Assembly (NCBI GenBank): GCA_902513935.1
Contig: CABXOR010000015.1
Location: 1 to 33,601 of the forward strand
Direction: 5' to 3'
Length of the DNA: 33,601 nt
Source of the DNA: an uncultured SAR324 cluster bacterium
Lineage (GTDB): Bacteria; SAR324; NAC60-12
In this document: positions 1-8,650 of the stretch, piece after piece
Layout of the letters: each line of letters begins with the position of its first letter
Position numbering within the stretch: the first letter of the stretch is position 1
Notes under the pieces: generated by a model
What the model saw: the letters and a program-made list of their open reading frames with translations, nothing else
Databases searched by the model: none
Told to the model about the DNA's origin: nothing
Translations under genes and position numbers: made by a program

Positions 1-92
1 CAAACTACTATTTTTTCGGGATTAGTGAGGACTGTCCAAACTGAATCGATATCCGCATTGACTAGAAATTTTTTGCTGGCTCTAACTTTCAT
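1..92 (-). CDS. CoxG/SRPBCC-family protein, N-terminal fragment
   Basis: The start codon ATG is at 92-90 and the frame stays open to the window edge, giving 30 codons. The peptide begins MKVRASKKFLVNADIDSVWT and continues with a VLTNPEKI stretch. The order beta-strand, NA/I..VW..L.DPE is how SRPBCC (START-like) proteins of the CoxG/carbon monoxide dehydrogenase subunit G type usually begin. Only two bases separate the upp stop from this ATG, so it is probably translated by coupling at the end of the nuoI-thyX-upp run. The rest of the gene lies outside the window, so the family call rests on the N-terminus alone and no substrate can be named. Confidence 0.55.
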   Translation of the reverse strand, partial: MKVRASKKFLVNADIDSVWTVLTNPEKIVV

Positions 93-94
93 TT

Positions 95-727
95 TTATTT
101 TGTACCAAAAATTCTATCTCCGGCATCTCCTAAGCCGGGCAAAATATAAGCATGGTCGTTCAATTTTTCGTCAATTGCAGCAACGAAAATAGGCACATCC
201 GGATGTACTTTATTAAAATATTCAATGCCTTCCGGTGCTGCCAACAGACAGATAAAGCGAATATTATCTGCACCATTTTCCTTTAAGCGTGTTACTGCCG
301 CAGCAGAAGAATGCCCGGTGGCCAGCATTGGGTCCAGCGCCAATACCAGACGTTGATTGATTAAATCCGGAAGTTTCATGTAATATTCAACTGCGGCCAG
401 TGTTTCTGGATCACGGTACAGCCCAATGTGGCCAACTCTCGCAGAGGGAAGAAGTTCCATAAATCCATCCAACAATCCATTACCTGCTCTTAAAATTGAA
501 ACAAGACAAAGCTTTTTCCCCTCCAGGAAAGGAGCATCCATTTTCATCAGTGGTGTTTCGATTTCTTCATAAATGAGCGGCAAGTCCTTGGTCACTTCGT
601 AAGCCAGCAAAGTACCTACCTCTCGGATCAATGTACGAAAACTCTGGGTGGAGGTGCTCTTTTTACGCATCAGCGAAAGTTTGTGCTGAACAAGTGGATG
701 GCTAATGACCTGTATATTTTCCGGCAT
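95..727 (-). CDS. upp: Uracil phosphoribosyltransferase
   Basis: Salvage enzyme joining uracil and PRPP to give UMP in the cytoplasm. The 210-residue length is normal for the family. The PRPP loop DPMLATGHS lies at 132-140; the usual form is DPMLATGGS, and a His at the penultimate Gly is a common type of variation. The C-terminal uracil-binding stretch [16 protein letters not shown] is at 194-209. The start has a good ribosome binding site (AGGAG six bases before ATG). It follows thyX after 110 bases, so two pyrimidine-nucleotide functions (UMP salvage and a thymidylate-synthase-like protein) lie together. Identification is secure. Confidence 0.97.
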   Translation of the reverse strand: MPENIQVISHPLVQHKLSLMRKKSTSTQSFRTLIREVGTLLAYEVTKDLPLIYEEIETPLMKMDAPFLEGKKLCLVSILRAGNGLLDGFMELLPSARVGHIGLYRDPETLAAVEYYMKLPDLINQRLVLALDPMLATGHSSAAAVTRLKENGADNIRFICLLAAPEGIEYFNKVHPDVPIFVAAIDEKLNDHAYILPGLGDAGDRIFGTK

Positions 728-837
728 TTTTATCTCCTGTTAATTCTATTTGACCGTTAATCATTCATGGTCTAGTACTTTACACTTCCAGACCGAGAAG
801 AGCAAACCACAAAATATTAGCTAAGAGTGGGATTGAT

Positions 838-2475
838 TTAAGCTTGTTTGTCCTCTTGACGCTGTTCATCACTCAGACGGCCAAGAGAATACTCGTTCAA
901 ATCAACAAATTTCATATATTTCGCCAGCAAAGGTTGTGCTGCTTCAACTTCACGGAACATTTCCTGGGCAATACGACGATATCCGGTGTGTCCTTGTGGA
1001 GTACTACGAATTTCCGTCAGCCATATCAGAGCCCGTAAATTAATATGTACATACCAACGAATATTGTAGCTCATTGGCACCACATATTGTGCTTCATAGG
1101 GAAAATCTTTAGCAATCGTTTCAAAGGCTTCAGCAGTACGGGCCATGGTTTCATGATACTCTGCACCTAAACCTGCATCTTCAATTTCATACGGTGTATC
1201 ATAACCAAAGCGTGTAGTCAGTGGTTGACGTTCCTGGGTGAGCATCCGGTGCCTTTGTAAATCGCGGTACATGCCGTAATCCCCCAAAATATCGAAAGTG
1301 TAGAAAGGCATCTCCAAACCACGTTCTGGTTTATGCCGTCTGTGATTTCGCAAGGCAACAGTCTCTTCAATCAGTCTGGTTTTTTCTGAATCCGGTAGAA
1401 CTCGGACATGCTCACGTATTTGCTGTAGAGTCAATCCGGAGTGTGAGTAAAGCAAGGCAGCCAGAAGTTTGGTTTCCGCTTCCTGATCAAAATCTACCAG
1501 CCGAACTGCTTCCGCAGAGTCTGCTTTCAATTGCCCCAGATACTTTGAGTTAAATTTACTAATGAGTTTTTGCTGGGCCAGACTGAAATCTCGGAAATCA
1601 TGAAAATGCCGATGTCCAGCCTCTGCACGCCGTACAAAAGAAGGAATTACTTTTGCTAATTCTTCGAAGGCAAATTGGCCGATTTCGTTCAGTTCTCCGA
1701 AGGGCTCGGTTCTTAATTTCATTATCAGGGTTTCAAAAAAACGACCGTTGCCAAAAACACCCATGTTTGTCATAGTAGCAGATGGTAATAATCCACGGAT
1801 AATATCAAATCCACGTGCTCTGACGGAACGATCGTATGCGGCTTGACTAATCTCTGGATCACGAGGCAACTGTTTCCGGACGTGCGTCCGCAGTGGTTCA
1901 GTAAAGCGGACATAGGTTTCAAACAGGTTCCGGCAAGTTTCCAAATACAATTCACGGTGCGAAGAATTTAGCAAAGTTGGTTCTTGATAAAATCGGAAAT
2001 CTTCATTTCCGGACAATCCGGTTATTTTTTCTGCAAAAGTTACGTAGCGAGTCGATTTTTCTAATGGAGAGCCTCCTATTCGTGCATCTTCCACAGTTTT
2101 GGTAGCTAAAATGGAAATATTTTCCAACGCCAGATGCGCTCCACCAAGTTCGCCAATAGAATCGTCACCATAGCCATCAAGTATCCTGTCATAAAATTTT
2201 TGTGCAGATTCAATAGCCAGTCCCGTCTTTTTTGCAGAATCCGATTGGCTTAAACCAGTTTGCATTTCAGAAAATCTGGATTCTTTTTTCTGAATAAAAT
2301 CCCTGAGCAATAATGTGCGAAGTCCAAGAGTCGAACGGGAGTAGCGAGAAAAAAGCGCACCTTTGATTACCTCGGGAAGATTAGTGAGTACAAAAACAGA
2401 GCGGTCTGTATTGGTTACGTAAGAAGAAAGGAGGACTTGTTCTTCGGGGGTGAAAACTTCGTTGGAGGTGTTCAT
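838..2475 (-). CDS. thyX: Long, two-domain ThyX-like flavin-dependent thymidylate synthase
   Basis: At 545 residues it is about twice the size of an ordinary ThyX. Two ThyX-like modules can be seen. The first has GGSPLEKSTRYVTF near 134-147, which resembles the right half of the ThyX signature (..S..E.S.RY) but has lost the RHR. The second has YRDLQRHRMLTQERQ at 403-417, keeping RHR but with Pro-Leu-Thr-Thr-Arg where the Ser and Arg-Tyr part is expected. The classical RHR-x7-S motif is therefore not intact in either half. ThyX methylates dUMP with methylene-THF and FAD/NADPH. Whether this one is active, or works as a pseudo-dimer combining both halves, cannot be told from sequence. It starts 9 bases after nuoI and precedes upp. 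Confidence 0.85.
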   Translation of the reverse strand: MNTSNEVFTPEEQVLLSSYVTNTDRSVFVLTNLPEVIKGALFSRYSRSTLGLRTLLLRDFIQKKESRFSEMQTGLSQSDSAKKTGLAIESAQKFYDRILDGYGDDSIGELGGAHLALENISILATKTVEDARIGGSPLEKSTRYVTFAEKITGLSGNEDFRFYQEPTLLNSSHRELYLETCRNLFETYVRFTEPLRTHVRKQLPRDPEISQAAYDRSVRARGFDIIRGLLPSATMTNMGVFGNGRFFETLIMKLRTEPFGELNEIGQFAFEELAKVIPSFVRRAEAGHRHFHDFRDFSLAQQKLISKFNSKYLGQLKADSAEAVRLVDFDQEAETKLLAALLYSHSGLTLQQIREHVRVLPDSEKTRLIEETVALRNHRRHKPERGLEMPFYTFDILGDYGMYRDLQRHRMLTQERQPLTTRFGYDTPYEIEDAGLGAEYHETMARTAEAFETIAKDFPYEAQYVVPMSYNIRWYVHINLRALIWLTEIRSTPQGHTGYRRIAQEMFREVEAAQPLLAKYMKFVDLNEYSLGRLSDEQRQEDKQA

Positions 2476-2484
2476 TCAAAAATA

Positions 2485-3069
2485 TTATGTCGCCGGTACT
2501 CCCAGAGAATTGGGCAGAGCTTCTGTCTGGTCTTTGGGGGAGGGCAGGTCATTATCCTCATACTTTGTGTTGGAGTGAGATTTTGGGTCATAACTATCTC
2601 TAAGTAAATCACGTGTAAAATCAAATGTATGACGAGAGGTATAGGCCATTGAAATCACTCCGGTGTCCATTCGAATGGCGTCTTTTGGGCATGCTTCAAC
2701 ACATAGTCCGCAAAAAACGCAGCGCAGTTCGTCTATGTCAAATACTACAGGATATTTTTCAACTGAAAGGTCCGGATGCTCACCAGCCTCAATGTGAATG
2801 CACTCTGAGGGACAAACGGTTTCACACATATAACAGGCAACACAACTGAGAAATCCGTTATCAAGCCGAGTCAACCGATGTCGTCCGCGCCATCGCTCGG
2901 AAACATGGCGTTTTTCTTCGGGATAGCTGACAGTCACCACATCTTTTGCACCAAAAAGGTTGCGCCAGAAATGGCTTACGGTTAGTCTCAGTCCACCAAA
3001 AATTGCTGGAAGATACAAAGCTTCTTTTGCACCGTCCACCCGTTGAACCTGTTTAACTTTTAGTTCCAT
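2485..3069 (-). CDS. nuoI: NADH:quinone oxidoreductase subunit I (two 4Fe-4S clusters)
   Basis: Peripheral-arm subunit carrying clusters N6a and N6b, which pass electrons from NuoG to NuoB. Two ferredoxin motifs are plain: CVACYMCETVCP near residue 75 and CVFCGLCVEACP near 116, both C-x2-C-x2-C-x3-C followed by Pro. The 194-residue length is normal, with a charged tail after the second motif. ATG is preceded by an AGGGG ribosome binding site. Unlike the common order nuoH-nuoI, it is separated from nuoH by pdxH and by a 197-base non-coding gap (3070-3266) in which I see no convincing gene. It may therefore have its own promoter. Confidence 0.97.
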   Translation of the reverse strand: MELKVKQVQRVDGAKEALYLPAIFGGLRLTVSHFWRNLFGAKDVVTVSYPEEKRHVSERWRGRHRLTRLDNGFLSCVACYMCETVCPSECIHIEAGEHPDLSVEKYPVVFDIDELRCVFCGLCVEACPKDAIRMDTGVISMAYTSRHTFDFTRDLLRDSYDPKSHSNTKYEDNDLPSPKDQTEALPNSLGVPAT

Positions 3070-3266
3070 GTTTCCCCTGTAAATTCATTTATCTCTTTTA
3101 TATAATCGTTAATGACTGTCATAAAAAAAATTTAAATCCACACAATCATTTCTACAGCATGGAGAAATCTTAATGATGTTAGTGCGGCAGATAATACAAG
3201 AGTTCTCGCTTCACCCGAAATTATACGATCTCAGGACTCTTTAGACTGTATCAATTTTAAGCAATT

Positions 3267-3902
3267 TTACGGTGCCAAACGCTCTATTTTCCATGATTCA
3301 TCATCAATCTTTGAATATAAGAATCGATCATGAAGACGGTTAGGCTGGCCCTGCCAGAATTCAAATCTTTTCGGTTTAATTCTAAATCCACCCCAATAAT
3401 CCGGCAGCGGTATTTTCCCGTCAGCAAATTTCCGCTTTATTTCATCAAGCTTCATTTCCAGAATTTTCCTTGAGGATAACACAGAACGCTGATCTGAAAC
3501 CCAAGCTCCTAACTGGCTGCCGCGGGGTCGGCCCATAAAATATTTAAGGGACTCACTCGTCTCAATTTTTTCTGCAACTCCATTTATACTCACTTGACGT
3601 TCCAAAGCCATCCAATTAAAAAGCACCGCAACATTTGGGTTCTCTGAAATTTGTTCGGCCTTTCTGCTTTTATAATTAGTGAAAAATACAAAACCATTAT
3701 CATCAAACAGCTTCAGCAAAACAGTTCTCATCATCGGTGCTCCGGAATGATTGACTGTTGCGAGACTCATGGCATTCGGTATCGACTCCGCTTCATTCGC
3801 TTCCTTAAACCATGCTTCAAATTGCAAAAACGGATCATGACTTAATTGCTCTTTGGTCAGTCCTTCATTCTGGTACCCCTGACGCAGGAAAGTTAAATCC
3901 AT
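3267..3902 (-). CDS. pdxH: Pyridoxamine/pyridoxine 5'-phosphate oxidase
   Basis: FMN enzyme making pyridoxal 5'-phosphate from PNP or PMP, the last step of vitamin B6 synthesis and salvage. The 211-residue length fits PdxH exactly. FMN-contacting stretches are seen at RTVLLK (59-64) and YKSRKA (77-82). The C-terminal signature running PKRFEFWQG...RLHDR, with the substrate-binding Arg and His, is complete. The gene sits inside the Complex I locus, 34 bases after the nuoH start region and before nuoI. This is an odd position with no obvious biochemical reason. A shared transcript is plausible. Confidence 0.96.
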   Translation of the reverse strand: MDLTFLRQGYQNEGLTKEQLSHDPFLQFEAWFKEANEAESIPNAMSLATVNHSGAPMMRTVLLKLFDDNGFVFFTNYKSRKAEQISENPNVAVLFNWMALERQVSINGVAEKIETSESLKYFMGRPRGSQLGAWVSDQRSVLSSRKILEMKLDEIKRKFADGKIPLPDYWGGFRIKPKRFEFWQGQPNRLHDRFLYSKIDDESWKIERLAP

Positions 3903-3936
3903 TAATTACTCCTAAACCCTTGCTTTTCTGGACTTA

Positions 3937-5010
3937 TCACGCAAAAGCTAGAATCACAAATGCAGTTACGAACAGGTTAATTAATGAAAGCGGTAAAAGT
4001 TTTTTCCAGCCGAGAGCCATCGTTTGGTCAAAGCGAAATTTCGGCACTGTCCAGCGTAACTGTATTTGGAACCAGCAGAAAAATAGAGTGAAGACCGAAA
4101 ACTTGATAATTTGCAGGATAGTCACCAGCCACTGTGGAGCACTTTCCCAAAGGTGTAGCCAGGGGATATGATACCCACCAAAAAATAGAGTCGTAATCAA
4201 GGAAGCTACACCAACGAGTGCCACATATTCTGCAAGCATAAAAGCAGACCAGCGCATTCCGGAATATTCGAGAAAGTATCCAGCAACGATCTCAGATTCG
4301 CCTTCCGGTGCATCAAACGGGGCTCGTTTAGTCTCTGCAACAAGTGCAGTAAAAAAGAGAACAAATCCAAGGGGTTGCGTAAAAACACCCCACATGGGAA
4401 TCAGGCTTCCAAACCAGTATTCATTTTGTCCGTCCACAATTCCACTTACTCGGGTAGTTCCGTAAACCATGAAAATGCCCATCAATGCCAAACCCATGAA
4501 AACTTCATAAGAAATCATTTGAGCCGAGGCACGAGTACCCCCAAGTAGTGCAAACTTACTGTTTGAACTTGTTCCTGCGAGCACTGCTCCGTAAACACTG
4601 AGTGAGGTGATGGCAAAAATAAAAAGTAGCCCGGGTTCGATATCTGTCACTTGAAAAGTAAAATCTCCAATGGGTCCTGCAAGCGGAATGATGGCAAACG
4701 TAGCGACTGCTGCAATCAAACCAAAAAAAGGTGCAATCAGGTACAAAAACCCGTCAGCCCCTTTTGGCATAGTATCTTCCTTGAAAATGGATTTGAGGCC
4801 ATCTGCAGCAAGATGCATGATTCCATGTCCGGTAAAATTTCCAATGTTCGCCCTGTTTGGTCCTACGCGGTCCTGAATCATGGCACTCCATTTACGTTCC
4901 ATTAGAGTCAAAAAAGTACCTAACGGTATGGCAAACAACAGAACAATCACCACAATTTTAATTATGGCCAGAATTGCCGGGATCATAATTATTTCAAGTA
5001 AAATCTCCAT
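3937..5010 (-). CDS. nuoH: NADH:quinone oxidoreductase subunit H
   Basis: Membrane subunit that docks the peripheral arm and forms the quinone channel. The 357 residues contain about eight strongly hydrophobic segments. The cytoplasmic loop with ETKRAPFDAPEGESEIVAGY (about 226-245), whose acidic residues line the channel entrance, is intact. The N-terminal MERKW and DRVGPNR stretch (about 37-52) is also typical. It follows nuoD after 35 bases, in the usual order B-C-D-H. Confidence 0.97.
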   Translation of the reverse strand: MEILLEIIMIPAILAIIKIVVIVLLFAIPLGTFLTLMERKWSAMIQDRVGPNRANIGNFTGHGIMHLAADGLKSIFKEDTMPKGADGFLYLIAPFFGLIAAVATFAIIPLAGPIGDFTFQVTDIEPGLLFIFAITSLSVYGAVLAGTSSNSKFALLGGTRASAQMISYEVFMGLALMGIFMVYGTTRVSGIVDGQNEYWFGSLIPMWGVFTQPLGFVLFFTALVAETKRAPFDAPEGESEIVAGYFLEYSGMRWSAFMLAEYVALVGVASLITTLFFGGYHIPWLHLWESAPQWLVTILQIIKFSVFTLFFCWFQIQLRWTVPKFRFDQTMALGWKKLLPLSLINLFVTAFVILAFA

Positions 5011-5045
5011 TTTCGTTTTTTTTAACTATTTTCAATAAGCTGGAC

Positions 5046-6272
5046 TTAGCGGTCCAGCTCTCCGCCGATCATGTTAACAGAACCAAAAATCGGTACGATG
5101 TCTGCGACATAATGGCCAACTGTCATGGCCGGCATGGCTGCAACAAAATTAAAACAAGGCGGGCGCATTCGTACCCTCACTGGATCACCACTACCATCTG
5201 AAACAAGATAAAAACCGATTTCTCCGTTTCCACCCTCAACCGGCATGTATATCTCACCGGCAGGAGGCTGATGTCCTTCCATGACCAATTTGAAATGATC
5301 AATCAGTCCTTCGATATTTCCATAAACATCTTTCTTATCCGGAAAATGCATCATTCGCTCGTCTGTCATAAACGGACCTTCCGGTATTTTGTCTGCAGCC
5401 TGTTCAATTATGCTGATGCTTTGTCTGATTTCTTCCATCCGTACCAAAAAGCGATCAAAACAATCTCCTGTGCTTCCTACCGGAATTTCAAAATCAAGTT
5501 CATCATAAACAGAATACGAATCCGCCCTCCGGACATCATAAGGTATTCCACAGGCCCTTAACAGTGGCCCGGTAAAACCAAAAGAAAGAGCTTCTTCTTT
5601 AGAGATAGCTCCAACATCTTTTACCCGGTCAATGAAAATTTTATTGCGAGTGAGAAGTTTGTCACATTCCGTCAAGACTTCTTTCAATTTGTCTAAACGA
5701 TCTGCCAGATCACTCAAAAACCCATCTGGAAGATCGGAATGATTCCCACCAAAACGGGTCCAGTTTGTCGTCAGTCTTGCGCCAGTCATTTCCTCAACTA
5801 GTTCCCAAAGGTATTCACGAGCCTTGATAAACCAGAGAAAAAATGTAAATGCACCAATCTCCATGGCTACAGCTCCCAGACAAGTCAGATGGTCTGTGAT
5901 CCGTGATATTTCACCCATAATAACCCGGGTGAATTCGGCACGTGGGGGAGCTTGAATTCCATATAGTTTTTCCACTGCCATCGAATAACCGATATTATTC
6001 AGCAGAGGAGATACGTAATTCAGCCGGTCAGTATACGGGATGACCTGAATCCATTTTGAATTTTCTGATTCCTTTTCAAAACCACGATGCAGATAGCCGA
6101 TTTCCGGATCCATTCCGACTATCAATTCTCCATCCAGATGTGTGGTGAAGCGCACAATTCCGTGCATGGCCGGATGAGCGGGGCCAATTTCAATGCTCAT
6201 AACTGAGGCGGAAAAGTCTTCTCCTGTTGAAGCATCCTCAGAACGGGACTGAAGTACGGTCATATCTGTCAT
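5046..6272 (-). CDS. nuoD: NADH:quinone oxidoreductase subunit D (49 kDa)
   Basis: Quinone-site subunit of the peripheral arm, related to NiFe-hydrogenase large subunits. The motif GPAHPAMHG occurs near residue 31 and the HRGFEK stretch near 62, both conserved in the quinone cavity. The protein ends with the standard acidic-Asp-Arg tail (GGELDR). The 408-residue length is normal, with about 20 extra N-terminal residues of low complexity. Its ATG overlaps the nuoC stop as ATGA at 6269-6272, implying translational coupling. NuoC and NuoD are separate genes here, not the NuoCD fusion of enterobacteria. Confidence 0.97.
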   Translation of the reverse strand: MTDMTVLQSRSEDASTGEDFSASVMSIEIGPAHPAMHGIVRFTTHLDGELIVGMDPEIGYLHRGFEKESENSKWIQVIPYTDRLNYVSPLLNNIGYSMAVEKLYGIQAPPRAEFTRVIMGEISRITDHLTCLGAVAMEIGAFTFFLWFIKAREYLWELVEEMTGARLTTNWTRFGGNHSDLPDGFLSDLADRLDKLKEVLTECDKLLTRNKIFIDRVKDVGAISKEEALSFGFTGPLLRACGIPYDVRRADSYSVYDELDFEIPVGSTGDCFDRFLVRMEEIRQSISIIEQAADKIPEGPFMTDERMMHFPDKKDVYGNIEGLIDHFKLVMEGHQPPAGEIYMPVEGGNGEIGFYLVSDGSGDPVRVRMRPPCFNFVAAMPAMTVGHYVADIVPIFGSVNMIGGELDR

Positions 6273-6829
6273 GCGTGCCTCCCGTATACGTGTCGTTCCT
6301 CAACTTCTTTTAGTTCCATTAAAGGCTGCTGTTTATCAATTGGATAGTCTTTTCGGAGTGGATGTCCTTCAAATTCATCGTACATCAAAATCCGTCTCAA
6401 GTCCGGATGTCCCTCAAAAACAATTCCGAACATATCAAAACATTCTCGCTCATACCAGTCTGCTGCTTTCCACAAATGATAAATTGATGTAATCTTACAA
6501 TCATCTTCAGCTAAAAGAACCTTCAGCCTCAAACGCCGGGCATGGGTCAACGACTTAAAATGATAAACCATTTCGAATCGTGGTGTCTCATTCATTTCAA
6601 GACGGTCCACTGCAGTTAAATCCATCATTATCTCAAAAGAGCAGCGTGTATCATCCCGTAAAAAGCGGCAAACAGTCTCCAAAGCATCTCGTTCGATAAC
6701 GACAGTTTCGTCATCACGGTGAGCATGAAAATCGATGACATCATCCGGAAATTCCTGTTTAAGCAAGGTAGTCAGTTCTCCTGTCTCCGGGGGCGTTGCC
6801 GTTTCCATTGTGGAAATTTCTTCACTCAT
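6269..6829 (-). CDS. nuoC: NADH:quinone oxidoreductase subunit C (30 kDa)
   Basis: Peripheral-arm subunit. The 30-kDa signature is visible in the C-terminal half: WYERECFDMFGIVFEGHPDL followed by the DEFEGHPLRKDYP stretch. The 186-residue length is normal. The first 20 residues are rich in Glu and Thr and unlikely to be structured. The stop overlaps the nuoD start by four bases, and nuoB ends 37 bases upstream. Confidence 0.96.
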   Translation of the reverse strand: MSEEISTMETATPPETGELTTLLKQEFPDDVIDFHAHRDDETVVIERDALETVCRFLRDDTRCSFEIMMDLTAVDRLEMNETPRFEMVYHFKSLTHARRLRLKVLLAEDDCKITSIYHLWKAADWYERECFDMFGIVFEGHPDLRRILMYDEFEGHPLRKDYPIDKQQPLMELKEVEERHVYGRHA

Positions 6830-6866
6830 GATTATTTAAAGGTTCGTGTTAGATGATAATCGCCCG

Positions 6867-7559
6867 TTATTTTTCTTTAAGAGCAGCTTTATCTTTCTGC
6901 ATTCTTGGAGAGTCATAGCCAATATGAGGACTGACATTGATGAAATCTTCAGAATACGTGAATCCCGGTTTGCTGATACGGTTGCTTTTAGGATTTTGTA
7001 AATTTTCAAAGACTTCTTTTTTGGAAATTTCAAAGTATCGATTTAGCTGGTCTGCTTTTTGATCTTTATGCCTGATGGCAGTTGGAGTAATGCCGTTGGC
7101 AGTTGGGCCATCATTTTGAATGCTATTCTGCAACTCAATAAGTCCGTCCAGCACAGCTTCGGGTCGCGGAGGACAACCTGCGATATAAAGATCAACTGGT
7201 ATCAAACGGTCAATTCCCTGAAGTACAGAGTAATTTTGATAGAATCCTCCAGAAGATGCACATGCGCCAAAAGCAATCACCCACTTTGGATCTGCCATCT
7301 GATCATAAATCGTCTTGAGGATCGGGGTCATTTTATGAGTGATTGTTCCTACTACCCAGAGAACGTCCGCCTGTCTAGGAGAAAATCTAGGAATTTCTGC
7401 ACCAAAACGGGAAATGTCATAATGTGAGCAGGCAGCGGCCATGTACTCCATTCCGCAGCAAGCAGTTACAAACGGATACTGAAAAAGTGAAAATTTCCTG
7501 GACCAATTGACCACACTGTCAAATTTTGTGGTTTTAAAACCACCATAATCTGTTTCCAT
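6867..7559 (-). CDS. nuoB: NADH:quinone oxidoreductase subunit B (cluster N2)
   Basis: Carries N2, the last Fe-S cluster before quinone. The four ligands are visible: the tandem Cys34-Cys35 (TACCGMEYM), Cys100 ([10 protein letters not shown]) and Cys129 ([10 protein letters not shown]). An AAGGAG ribosome binding site stands before the ATG. At 230 residues it is longer than many NuoB proteins. About 75 residues after the core, rich in Lys, Asn and Ser, form a tail of unknown role. It is separated from nuoA by a small cupin gene. Confidence 0.97.
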   Translation of the reverse strand: METDYGGFKTTKFDSVVNWSRKFSLFQYPFVTACCGMEYMAAACSHYDISRFGAEIPRFSPRQADVLWVVGTITHKMTPILKTIYDQMADPKWVIAFGACASSGGFYQNYSVLQGIDRLIPVDLYIAGCPPRPEAVLDGLIELQNSIQNDGPTANGITPTAIRHKDQKADQLNRYFEISKKEVFENLQNPKSNRISKPGFTYSEDFINVSPHIGYDSPRMQKDKAALKEK

Positions 7560-7684
7560 TTTAGCTCCTTGTTTTAATTATTTATTTAAATTAGTTTAAA
7601 TCTTTTGGGCAATATTATTGAAAAAACTGTATCTTTTTTTCGATAACTGAGTTCTGCGTCCTCGTAAAAAATGCTTGGCTTTAT

Positions 7685-7975
7685 TTATTTCAATTCAATT
7701 TCCACAAAGACAAACTCGTGCTCATTCTGGTTGACTACATTATGCTTTACGCCCTTTGTCCGTGCATAAGAAACTCCGGATACTAATTCAGCATCGAATT
7801 TCTCAGTTTCTGTTTGAATGTGAAGTTTACCTGTAGACTGCGGAACAACAACATAATCATAATCATGTTGATGCCAGGTTGTTTCTGCACCAGGGGCAAA
7901 TCTCCATTCAGTAACGATTACTCGATCATTCTCCAGTTGAATTGTTGGTTTTGCAGGCTTTCTTGATTCACTCAT
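7685..7975 (-). CDS. Small single-domain cupin protein
   Basis: 96 residues, a minimal beta-barrel cupin. Motif 1 is seen as PGAETTWHQHDYDYVVV with metal-type ligands His35 and His37. Motif 2 gives His78 (GVKHNVVN). The usual motif 1 Glu is not in its exact place, so metal binding is likely but not certain. No substrate can be assigned. It lies between nuoA (90 bases) and nuoB (125 bases) in the same direction. These gaps are wide compared with the rest of the locus, suggesting an insertion into a former nuoA-nuoB junction. A role in Complex I is not implied by sequence. Confidence 0.75.
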   Translation of the reverse strand: MSESRKPAKPTIQLENDRVIVTEWRFAPGAETTWHQHDYDYVVVPQSTGKLHIQTETEKFDAELVSGVSYARTKGVKHNVVNQNEHEFVFVEIELK

Positions 7976-8065
7976 AATTATCCATTTTGGACATATGTTA
8001 TTTTCAGCAAATCAGGGACAATTGGCCAACCTGGAAGCAGTATAAATTAAACTATTTAATCTACC

Positions 8066-8428
8066 TTACTCCCATTCCAGCGCGCCTTTTTTCCAATCGT
8101 AAGCCAAACCAAGAATCAGTATTCCCAAAAAGACTGAGCTGGCCACAAAACCAAACCACCCTAATTCACGAATCTGCACTGCCCAGGGATAAAGGAATAC
8201 CACCTCTACGTCAAAAATTAGAAAGACCAAAGCAGTCATATAAAATTTAACATCATATCGATGTCCTGCCATTCCATCTCTAAGCAAACCTGATTCAAAG
8301 GGGATTTCCTTAACCTCCCCTCTAAGTTTTGGCCCCAGAAACAGGCCGATACAGCTAAACGCACCTGCTAGAATGAGTCCCAGCACAATCATAATCAATA
8401 TTGGCAGGTAGCCTGATGCAATGCTCAT
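8066..8428 (-). CDS. nuoA: NADH:quinone oxidoreductase subunit A
   Basis: Small membrane subunit with three hydrophobic segments (about 8-30, 63-85 and 92-112 of 120). The loop after helix 1 carries the conserved pattern KEIPFESG, and the YDVKFYMTALVFLIFDVEV stretch that follows is diagnostic of NuoA, including the acidic FDVE in helix 2. It heads the second Complex I block (A-cupin-B-C-D-H-pdxH-I) after a 222-base gap behind metG. A promoter for this block therefore probably lies there. Confidence 0.96.
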   Translation of the reverse strand: MSIASGYLPILIMIVLGLILAGAFSCIGLFLGPKLRGEVKEIPFESGLLRDGMAGHRYDVKFYMTALVFLIFDVEVVFLYPWAVQIRELGWFGFVASSVFLGILILGLAYDWKKGALEWE

Positions 8429-8605
8429 AAGAGTAAATAGTTTTACAGGTTTCAGGTTTTTTAGGAACAGTCGGTTTTTTGTATCTGATTTACTTAACCC
8501 TTCTTTTCAAAATATACTGCTAATACAGGAGGAATAAAGGGAAAGGTTAAACCCCGACTTTTGTACCGTATCAGCACCAAAAGACAGATCCTTCAGCTCA
8601 AAATT

Positions 8606-8634
8606 ATTGTCCCACACAAATCGCAAATTGTAAA
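8606..8634 (-). promoter_or_regulatory. Possible sigma70-type promoter for the nuoA block
   Basis: On the minus strand TTTACA (8634-8629) is followed after 17 bases by GACAAT (8611-8606). The -35 matches 5 of 6 consensus bases and the -10 matches 4 of 6. It sits just past the metG stop, about 180 bases before the nuoA ATG. Weak on its own; listed because the gap must hold some control signal if the block is transcribed separately. Confidence 0.22.
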
Positions 8635-8650
8635 TACATTTCAATTGTTT

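Noticed and set aside
844..1038. Plus-strand open frames lying over the minus-strand block (for example 844-1038, 4651-4905, 13462-13788)
   Set aside because: They are antisense shadows of well-identified genes, with no domain sense and no ribosome binding site.
3070..3266. Small gene in the gap between pdxH and nuoI
   Set aside because: Only a short plus-strand frame near 3174-3242 exists, without start signals or recognisable content.
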